Shown: piece by piece, positions 23,987-34,600 of the stretch
How the letters are laid out: each line of letters begins with the position of its first letter
Numbering within the stretch: the stretch's first letter is position 1
Virus record (IMG/VR): IMGVR_UViG_3300030104_003125
Location: 1 to 35,150 of that record
Direction: 5' to 3' (one strand)
Source: a virus
Length of the DNA stretch: 35,150 bases
Position numbers and translations under genes: made by a program
Notes under the pieces: model-generated
Told to the model about the DNA's origin: nothing
What the model saw: only the letters and a program-made list of their open reading frames with translations
The model's database searches: none

Positions 23987-25626
23987 CCTCGCCTCCTACT
24001 GTCGTAATTACCCTTGCTCATTCCAATCTTCAAATGGCTGTTTAAGGATTCTTTCATACTGTTGTTCGGGAACAAGAACAACTCCTCATTGTCACCGACT
24101 AAATCTGGCGCACCGATAGCGATAGTTACGTTGGTTGTGGTCCGACTAGCAACCTTCCCCAGTTTGTTACCGTTGCCTCTGTATACCCAATCACCAACGG
24201 CAAAGGAACTGGTGGCTGCTGTCCCATCAACTGTGTATGAAGTTGTGCCTATCGCATAACCACCACCATTGTTGATGAGTGTACCTGTAGATTTCAATTC
24301 CTTCCGACCGTGAATTACAGCCCTCTCTTTACCAACAACTATACCTTGTTGCCGATTCTTGACTTCCCTTACATCAAGTTGCCAAGTAACCCTTACATCA
24401 AAGCCAAATCCAGTCGAAAACTCCTCCGTAGAAAACTGTCTGTTTCGCTCTGAATTTTGATTGAGAGTGGATGCAATATCTCCCTCTTGGAATCGTTGGA
24501 TGATGTCTTCTAAAGAAGATTCTACGCTGTTGATTCTTACATCAGATTTTCGCTCTGTGATATTGTGTGTGGTTGACAACACGATTTTCCTCTGACTACC
24601 CGTAATTTCCTTGTAAGACAATACATCTCCCGGTTGAATCGTAGAGGCATGGAAGACACCACGAAGAGTTTCTCCCCCAGTTGCTTGTTTGGCCATGGAG
24701 AGGAATTTCCTCCCTATTGCCCTTGCACTTGACTTTGTGATTGCGGTAGGCGCATGAATGCCACCCGGTATCTCATTGATACCACTGGCTTGCGCCCCTC
24801 TGTCATCTATTTGGATAGAATTTTCATCGTTATTTGCCCTTGACCTGCCGTGCACGATAACTCGATTTGGCACGCTTTCACTATCTTCTTTGACAGAACC
24901 ATCAGACACCATATTTTGCGATATGATGTGTTCTCGACCGTGCTTTTTCTGATGGACATAGTAGATGTTCCCGAAAGAATCTGCTCGCACATTGTAGTTG
25001 TCATGCCGAGTCAAGTATCGTAATGCAGTAACGGCATCAGTTCCATAGAAATCTTGGGCGACAAAGGTAGCGCTAGGATTCGGTACAATCACCCCATTGA
25101 GTCCGCTGTTTGTTCCCTTGGCAACCCGAATAGCAAGGTCTGATGTACGAAGGCCAACGCCGACTTTCTGTGCAATGTGAACTGTTTTGTCAGTAAATCC
25201 AATTTGAGACAAGTCCCTTCCTTTGAGGTTTTCAATTCTGTAACGAGTCCCTTTAGTACTCGTTTCAATAGAGGAAGGGACCAGTGCTTGCTTGGAATCT
25301 TCACCGCCCACGAATAGAGGCGGCAATGTACTGGATGTCGTCACTTTATCCGAGTCCGTGTAAACTGCACCTGTGTATTGATGCCCGTCAGAAGGATTAT
25401 GAAGGATACGGATGGTATCGTCTTCTTCTGCCAAAAGATACTTGCGGTCATGTGTAGGAAGGAAGTCACTTGATGTAGGGGCAGCCACATTGAACCCAGC
25501 CTGCACTTTGGTATACTCTCCATGCCGCACAGCATTATCCACGAATCGAGGCTTGCGCACACGCTTCATAATGGGCGTCTGAGCCGCATTGAAACGACCA
25601 GTTGAGAGGTTCTTACCTAGCGTCAT
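23983..25626 (-). CDS. Tail hub (gp27/GPD-like) baseplate protein
   Basis: A 547-residue protein resembling phage baseplate hub/late control D proteins. The stretch RYLTRHDNYNVRADSFGNIY followed by VPNRVIVHGRSRANND and a later IQPGDVLSYKEI fits the hub pattern, where a short helix precedes a strand with a conserved PNRVIVxG. Residues ~445-525 (24060-24285) form a module with YAIGTTSYTVDG, FAVGDWVYR and LGKV that is also present in the giant protein. ATG 25626 has GGGGAG five bases upstream; GTG at 25632 would add two residues and give a GTGA overlap. The hub assignment is moderate. Confidence 0.55.
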   Translation of the reverse strand: MTLGKNLSTGRFNAAQTPIMKRVRKPRFVDNAVRHGEYTKVQAGFNVAAPTSSDFLPTHDRKYLLAEEDDTIRILHNPSDGHQYTGAVYTDSDKVTTSSTLPPLFVGGEDSKQALVPSSIETSTKGTRYRIENLKGRDLSQIGFTDKTVHIAQKVGVGLRTSDLAIRVAKGTNSGLNGVIVPNPSATFVAQDFYGTDAVTALRYLTRHDNYNVRADSFGNIYYVHQKKHGREHIISQNMVSDGSVKEDSESVPNRVIVHGRSRANNDENSIQIDDRGAQASGINEIPGGIHAPTAITKSSARAIGRKFLSMAKQATGGETLRGVFHASTIQPGDVLSYKEITGSQRKIVLSTTHNITERKSDVRINSVESSLEDIIQRFQEGDIASTLNQNSERNRQFSTEEFSTGFGFDVRVTWQLDVREVKNRQQGIVVGKERAVIHGRKELKSTGTLINNGGGYAIGTTSYTVDGTAATSSFAVGDWVYRGNGNKLGKVASRTTTNVTIAIGAPDLVGDNEELFLFPNNSMKESLNSHLKIGMSKGNYDSRRRG

Positions 25627-25628
25627 AC

Positions 25629-28600
25629 TCACTCCCCGCTATGGTCTCCTGTGTTATAAGATGCATCGCCATCGCTACCCTTCGGGTGCAAAGTTTGGCT
25701 GTGTCTTGGCTGAACAGTGTAATCACCTTCGCCAGTACCATCTGTTCTGCTCGCATCAGACCTGAAATGCTCTAGTGTGTTTTCACTCATTAGCATGCGT
25801 GCTACAGGGCTGCGGATGTCGGCCTTGTTGTATCCCGTAACATCCACACCCTGAATTTTTGGCCCTTGGCTAATAGGTACGGTAGTGCTGGCGTCAGGGT
25901 GTACAGTAAACACAGGTGCGTATGGAGGTGAACTGGGTGTCCCTGTGCGTGCACTTGGTGCGTCGCTAGTAAACAACCCATACTTACCGCCGGACGTTGC
26001 CTTGTAGAAATTGGCCCCAGCCTGTGGACCGTTGAGTGTGATGTAGGGTCTGAACATTTGAGAATGCTTGTAATCTAACACTTGTTGTGGGCGATACAAG
26101 AATTCTACGGATTTATCCTTGACGTTGGTTGCTTGTATCGTAGAATCATGGTCCGTATCCTGATAAGGGTTAGAAGATGCACCTAGGTAGTCACCGTTGA
26201 TACCATATTTCTGAGACAAGTAACTCTCGACTTGCTTTTGCTCTGATGCGGTCAACGCTCTGTTGTATACCATTACTTCAGCCATTTGCCCTGTCAATTG
26301 GAATGACCCTACTTGTCCCACGATAGGTGTATTAGAAGTGCTAGTTTTCTTGGTAAATACTGCACTAGATGTTGCAGCAGAAACGCCATTCACTGATAGC
26401 GTCTGTACCGTAGTTCCTCCACCTGAGCCATCACTACCTGATATTTGGAAAGTGACGATAGATGGCGTATTGGGCACCACACTATCATTGGCCGCATTGA
26501 TTGTCGTTTGGCCAGAACCTGTTCCGGTCCTAACTTGCCAATAATTAGTAGAGCCAGTCATCCTAGCGTAAAGCAGCCACCCTGTATTTGAAGTGTAGTT
26601 GTTAATGACACCCTGATATGTACCTGTATCTGAATCGACTGTTGCGACTACAAACACTGTCATATTGTTGGGGTTCAAATCTGCACTAAATGGTATTTCA
26701 AGTTCATCATTTCCGTCGAAGTGAACATGGGGCCTGTTGTTAAAGTCAGCGTCTGATGCTACATAACTTGGTTGGTCACTTACTGTACCTTGTGCAGCAT
26801 GATGACCATTACCACTCATATCTGTCCATGAAGAAACTGCCGCACCATTACTGAGGTCCAAACTATCCGCTTTGAGCCAAAGTGCCAGTCCATTTCTAGA
26901 TACGGCGTTACCCCAACCCTTGTCGTTGAGTACGCCAGAATATACGCTCCAATCTATGACGTATGTTCCGCCCAATGACCACATAGCGTGTGCGTTAGAG
27001 TGCTTTACGATTCCAGCCACAGGTTGTGCTGCAAAAGTAAGTGCAGTCATATCCAAATCGGTAAGAGTGCGAGATGCGACGTTGTACGCTCCTCTGATAT
27101 TGGTCCGTTGACCAACCTCACGGTCTGTGTGTAAACTCGCAGCCTCTGTGGACATAACCACGTACTCTCTTGAAGTCCCATCATTCAATTCAGCCAATGT
27201 ATCTACATCTAATCCTAATCTAAAGTCATCCCTTGACACAGGGTCCGCACCCCGAATGTCCGCAGTAACGGTCTCAAACCCTTCACCAACAGATGCACTA
27301 GAGCGGAGTAATCCATCATCTGCATTGAGGTCTACGCGGTCACTAATGCCTCGCTCAACTTCTCCATCTTGCAAAACCAAATTACTGGGTCGAATGAGAC
27401 CTTGTCCAAAGGCGGGCTCTGCGGTGCTGTGAGACAGCACGAGTCCAGTGGCATCATGGGTTTCACTGACAGCCATAAGTAGGCTTTCGTTAAACACAGT
27501 TGGCCATCGACAACCACGCCCGTCACCACGGTCACCTACACGAATTGAACTGGCTGGGTTAAACCAATCAACACCGCCGTTGATATTGCCGGATGCGGTG
27601 TTACTGACGTAATTGTTGTTGCCACTGTACTTGTCTGAGTAATCACCATTGAACAGAAGTCCTGAACCTGCCGCACTACCATCCTTGGGTCGATGAGTGA
27701 CGTTGGTGTCTGCATAAGCATCTTCAGGGTCCCAAGATGGCCGAATACCGAATCCACGTACAGGGAAACGCCTGACATCTTCACCACGGGTATTGCCCCA
27801 CCAATCGACTACGTAATAGCGATGCGCGTTGGCGAGTTCTGTCACACCCTTTCCTGTATCATCGCCCGGATACAATCGACGTACAGTTGAGGCATTGCGT
27901 AATGTGCGGACAGGACAGCCGAATGGCGCAGTATGTCGCCTTCCATCGCTATAGCGCACCTTTCGACCATACTGGTCTTGATTCATCAATGAACTTACTT
28001 GTGTGATTCTTTCTAGCATACCCACGTAAAGTGCGGTTAGGCTCACATCAGCCAATCCGTCTGCACCAACATAATCCCATCCGTTTGTCTTGTTATCTTG
28101 TTGGATAAGTGGACCGTGATAGTAACCCAGTAAAGCATTGCTATTTGCAACTTCCAGCCAACCGCGAATGTAAGGTGCCCAACGTGGTCGGTTTCGGGCT
28201 TGGCCTACACCAAACCGATAGCCGAATCCATCGTTCAGGTTGTTTGGCTTTGATGCAGATGCAATGCCTGTGCTGTCTGTGTAAGTCGTAACAGTCATGC
28301 CGTAACTTTCGCCACCCCAACCTGCCAAGGCTTCTGCATACATTTCCAATCGACTGACACCGGGTCCACCACGGCTACCACTAGGCCAGAATCCAGCAAA
28401 GTTGTACTTGTCCGAACCAGACGTGCCACCTTGATGCTCAAGGTTTGCATCCGCATCAATCAAAGCCGCAGTGTATGTCATGCCGTCATTTGAGTTGGTT
28501 GGCGCTGTACCAGCAGCAGGTGGTACAATCCATCGCATGGCCAACCCAAATGGCCCCTTCGACGCTGCATAATTGAAATCGTGATAGTGGATAGTTTCAA

Positions 28601-31600
28601 AGTGCTCAGGAATGTGATTGTATGGCTTTTGGTCAACTGGAGTGTCTGCTGCACCAGCCGCTGTGTAGAAGTTGCGACTACCGCCAGTGGCAGTATCACT
28701 ATACCATGTGAATGGGCGACCAAGGTTAGGATGCCACATACACAAATACGCATCAGGTAGATGCAGACTGTTTGTGTCACGACTTCCTTTATGTATCTCT
28801 AAAGGTTTCTCCATGAGTCTAGTGACAATACTGCTATCTGATTGCAGATAGATACTGTCAGAGGGGTGAGTATCGTATGGGCGCGTAAGTTTGAGTACCT
28901 GATTAGCGGCCAAGTTTGCCCAGAAATCAGCACTTCCTTCGACCCCTTGGAAAATAGTTGATACACCCAGTGTAGCATAATCAAGCGTACCTGTGCGATT
29001 GTTGTAAGTTGCAGTAAAACGAATACCATTCTTGGTGTATTCCAACCGTTCTCCATAGTGTGGTCTGGAAGGGAATAAGTCATTGTTATCCACCGTAATT
29101 GTCTTACCACCAGAACTCAATGAAAGTACAACGCAAGTTGGGTTGGCTGAACGGTTGTTTCGATACTTGGCATAGATGTCCATGTAAGAGGTGGGGTAGC
29201 CAGCCAAGGTCAATTGTGCACCAACACACCCATAAGATGCTCGGCAGAATTCGTAGTAATTGTCTGGCTTGTGCCATTCTAGGTGCCTCCATCCAGTTGA
29301 ACTAATTCTGTCCACACTAAGTGTAGCATTACCCCCACCTCCACTAATGGTAAGTGTATCTCCAAGTCGATAGCCTGTTCCAGCCGTATGGATAGCAACT
29401 GCGGTAACTGCGCCTGTGCTCACAGTGGTATTGACTGTAAGGCCAGTACCACTTCCTCCACTCACTGCTACGTTGGTGGCACCTGTGTAACCACTACCAC
29501 CTGCGGTCACACTCAGTCCATTCCCTTGGATAAGTCCCTCTGTCAATCCATCTTTGTGTAACATACCCCACCAAGGAATCGTCAAAGTTCTACCCGGCGT
29601 GGAACTAATGAACATACCCGGTCGGTAAGGTAAACTCCGTCGTGTAAATGGCGCAGATGCTGTTTCCTGAACACCTAGAGGATTATACAGAGCCATGGGC
29701 GGTAAGCACGTAAACTGACTACCGACATCAGGGTCAATATCCAACATTACTTCGTTTACAATGACCTCACAGCCGCGCACATCTGCCATCATTGCTTCTG
29801 CTAAAATCAGCGTGTAAGCACCATTTGTAGCAGTGTCTTGCTCAACTGCAATCACTGTATTGACCTGTTGACCAGTCAATTCTGTAACTTTGTCGCCACT
29901 TTCTGACGGAGCACTATTTTCAGTTGCGTGATTTAGGTGGAATCCACTAAATTGCTGAGCAAATACATTTGGTTGAATGATAATTTGATACGCGCCCACT
30001 TCCAGTGGGTCAGGGAAATGATGATTGAGAGTGTATGTCGAGCCTGCTTCCAACACAAGGCTGTGCCCACCGGCTGCGTTTGTGTTACCGGGAGTTCCCG
30101 CAGACGCTGCAATCCCATAACCGTCAAACTTGACCTTGGTTTCAGTCATCAGAGTAAACGCACCGCCATGAATATCTGACGGACCATAGGTGGCTGTAGG
30201 TGTTGAGAACCACGCTGCTGGATTCCATCCGATACCTCGGGTAAGTGTTGTCGCCGTACTCATAAACAGAGCAGCGTTGTTGGCAATGGTGACAGGTATA
30301 CCCGGAGAGGCCAAGGTAACGAGGTTAGCCCCGACTGCTTCTACAAATCCTAGTTCAGTCCCTACACTGTCATAGACTCGGTCACCAATTGAGAATTTAG
30401 TCGTAGCATCTACTGTATCTACTGCAATAGCAGTTGTTCCCACAGCGTAAGTCCCAGCACTAGGATGATTGACCAGCACGCCGCTTGTTTCATTGGCAGC
30501 CCTTGTTGCAGCCTTTAGGCCCAATAATTCGTCAACCATAGGCTTGTGATTAGAACTTCTACATGCATGGTGCAAATCGTACACTCGTTGGTATGCAGGA
30601 TGCGCGTAATGACCGGGCAAAATAGCCATTGTAGGCGTTACGTAATGATGGCCCATACGCGGGATAGGCATAGGAGTTAATCCCCTTCCTGTAAAGTGAG
30701 TGTACCACGCATTGTCACTGACATTTTCTGTAGCGGCTGTGTCCGCAGGCAAAGTACTATGGAAAGCAAACCAATCAATTTGCGCTGCATCTGGACTGGC
30801 GCCGCTAACCTCGCAGTGGTCTCGCAAACGACGAGATGCAAAGAATCGAGTAGTACCAGCAGGCATGTAATAAGAAGGCACGACTTTCAAACCAGTCTTA
30901 CCTTCAACAAACTCAGCAAAATCAGGAGAATAAACCACACCAGTAAAGGTACTACTAGACGTATTTGTGTAACTGGCAATTACACCTTTGTTGGTCGTAG
31001 GGTCATAGACTCGTAGGAACCATCGCCCACCACTTTTCTCACTTTCGACTTTCCAAGTCGTTGCTTCCGGGGCTGAACCCACCGTAATTGTTGTACTGCT
31101 GTAACTACTGAAAGTCAACTCGTCAAGAGAATATCGGTGAGTAGAAGACACACCCATTCTAGTTACATGGAAATACAAACTACGGTCGTGGGGCTCATAG
31201 GCAGTTTGTAAAGGTGCATTTCCAGTGGAATCTTCCCACCCGTTACTTGTAGATGCTGGATAATCCAATCGGTGTACATTCTTGAGTTGAGAAACATCTA
31301 CGCCATCTTGACTAATGTGTTCCCATCCGTTGTTTTCCCAAAATGGCCACAGTCGAGGGCCTGCGTTCGTATTTTTGAACAAATCAATAATTTGTTGGTT
31401 TGGCTGGGAAGGATGCTGAAGCCCACCAGACCCCATTGTTTCATTTTGATAGCCTTGAATTCGGTCAAACCCAGAGCGTACAATGATATTACCCGGTATT
31501 TCATCTGGATTTGGCAATCCAATCTTCATATTGGGGGATACGCCGCTTCCAGCCAAAGCAGGCGCCAATCCTTCTATTTCTCTATCACTAACATGGCGGA

Positions 31601-34600
31601 AATCAAGTATAACTGTACCGAGTGGAGAGCCACCTTCAAGACGATGCTCTTGACCTGTATCGTCAATGACTTGTACACTCTTGAATTGTTCTTGCTCATT
31701 TGGAATTAGTAAAGCCTGTTGAATTTCTCTTGGGTACTGCTCTGCTAACTGCGGATGTGCTAGTTCTTGTGCTTGAATAATCGGGAACATAGAAGCATTT
31801 GTTGTCTCAAATGAAAATCTTACGTTACCAAGAATTTTTTCTCCACTTAACTTCCATGCCCCACTATCTTTTGTATACATCCACGGCATTTGTCCTAGAC
31901 CACGCGCATTAAGGGCAGGCATTGTAAGATTACCACCATCCATGCGCTTCCATACAATGTGCTCTGGCAAGAAGTTGCGTGCAGCAGAGCGCTTTGAGTA
32001 GTAACCGTACAAACCGGGGTGAGGTTGAGCGGCAGTCACTGCTGTATTCAAGTAATCTGTGTGGGCTGTAGCCCCCATACACTCGACGCCGTAATCTGAA
32101 AAATCTTCATGGAAGTTGTTTGACTTGACAACGCTTTCATCCCAGAACAAGTCTCCTGTTGGATATTGACAAGTGGTTCCGTGTACCATATCACCTGATT
32201 GCATGGCACGGTGAAGTTGTGCGTCAGTTGGAACAGCACTAGTAGCAGGATAATCTGCTGCCAAAGTAGGTCGGGCAAATCCAGTGTGGAAATGTGCTTC
32301 AACGTGAGGCCCACCTGTTGCGGGCGCTTCAAATCTTGAATTGTTAAAACCACTCAAATTCATTACCGTGCCAGCGTAGGAAATGTCAGACCCCAATTTT
32401 GCTGATAATCTGTCTCCTCGCAAAAATATCCCATCTCTGTCAGAAAATGCTACCAAGGACAAAGCACATTCACGACTTACGGCCACTAAATGTCTAGAAG
32501 ATAAGCCAGTAACACAGTATTCTGAAGCGAGTGTTGTTGGAGTGTCTGCAACCCCCACTGGTGTTGAACTGCCCAAGCATGTTTCAGCAGCACCATAAGG
32601 GCTGAATCCGAGGAAGGGGTGCCAAGCACCAAGTCCGGCAGGATAGGCTGAATCAACTTGATAAGAGTTGAAGTAAGAATATGCTTCGCCGTGCCAACCA
32701 ACTGCACCAATGGGCTTTGTTCTATCTACAGCATCAATCAGTCCGTTAAAGTGAACTTGACATAAGTGGTCACGGCTAGTTGCACCAGACACGTTATTAT
32801 GTCTTCGTGTACCTGCCTTCGTCCATACATACACTTCAGTATTCGCAGCGTCAAAATCACTATCTGTAATTGCCGCAGCGGTATTTGGTTCGTATGCATT
32901 TGTCTCATTACCTGAAGAAGAAGACATTACGGAATTTACAGCCAGAGTAAATGTCTTACCCGTATATGAAGAATAAGCAGCCACAGCCGCCTTGCTACCA
33001 TTCGACATACGAATCCAACCATACTGTGGTAAAGTCGTAGGAATCGTCGTTGTAACTGTGATAGATGCAGGTGTAGTAGAATTATGAGGAATATACCCAT
33101 TCCCACTACTGTGGTCAATAACCAACTTGTGCCAACCATATCGGTCTTGGTTTGTTCCAGTCTGGAATGATGGCATAAATGTACCACCAATTGCTTTGAG
33201 TCCATAAGAGCCGGGGAATGTATTGATTGCGGCCGATAGGATTGTGCCCAGTTCTTCTGCGTTCTGCACCCTAGTGGCATCGACCAAAACAATGTTATCG
33301 TCACATGGTTGTTCTTCATGAGGTGAAGTAAACGCCGCATTGTAAGCCGTTGCCAATAATCCTGCTACTCTAAATGCCGCAGGGTTATGCTGATTAGTTG
33401 TATTTCCAGACAAAACGGCATTTGCCACAACATTCATTGGATTTTTGCGCACCGCATTATCAAAGAAATGTCCACCGGGGTGGTAGCCCCCATCCATGTG
33501 CCAAATCACTGAAGAGAACCGTGTAGTTGACCAATTTGATGTTCCGACTTCTCTTGGTGTGCCTGAATTGTAAAGACTGATTGGTTGATTCATTGGATGT
33601 GCATGGATTGGTAGGTTAGATGTACCGGGCGCCTTGCCTGTAAAGAATCGAGAATCACTAAACACATTGGAATATCCTACGGAACTAGCACCACTTACAG
33701 AACGATGATTTGGGAACCCTTTTGCTGGTTCCCAATTCATAACGTAATTGAAGCCACTTACGTTGTTTTTCTGATAAAAAGTACTCATAGGCAGGTGCGC
33801 TTCTGCACTACCTGCATTGAAACCTGCATGGTTTGTTGAGCCGTTAGCCAACTCATTCGGTAAAAACGCAAGGCCACCTGCTGCGCGAGCAATAGGTACA
33901 GCGCTATACCCGTTACCTGCGGTCACCATTGCAGAACCTTGTGGCTCTTGAGACATGTAGTTGTGAGGGAATGATTGACCGGGGCCGAAAATCATGTAAG
34001 TTGTATGTTCTGCGCTTGGTGCTGCGGAGTACCTAGCGTTTGCACTAGCGAATTTGATGACAATTGGACTGGGTACAGTTACAGTCACAGTGTTGGTTCC
34101 ATCTGTATAGTCTACTCCAGTGACCTTGGAATTACCACCCTTAGCCATATCAAATGGCAAGATGGCATCTTGGTTGAAGAAAGGTGGATTATTCTGACCT
34201 TTGTGCTGGTCAAGGTATGGTGTTCCGGGGAACATGGCCAACATTGCATTCGTGTCTAGTAGAGAAAACGCAGTGGACATTTCACCTGCATTTTGCAATC
34301 CACATGCACCAGTGGGTCCAGTAGCGTAAGGATGGGTATAGAAGTCCGAGTAATCATTCTCCGTACCATCATTGATGTCCATAACAACACCAGAGAAACC
34401 TCCTCCGAAGAACAGTGGTACCCAGTGGTCAGCACTATCTCTTCCACCACGGAAGTAAAGGAATGGACTTGACAGTTTACTACCGGCTCTACGAATACCA
34501 TCTATTTGCTTGGCTTTGTGAATGGGGCCGCCGTTCTTAATCAAGATGTCATTTTGGTCAATGTTTCCATTGGTAAAGCCCGACGAAGTACCATCATTTG

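Noticed and set aside
31272-31709. 145-aa rightward open frame inside the giant gene
   Set aside because: Antisense to a continuous 9.5-kb frame, with unusual composition and no ribosome binding site; likely a shadow.
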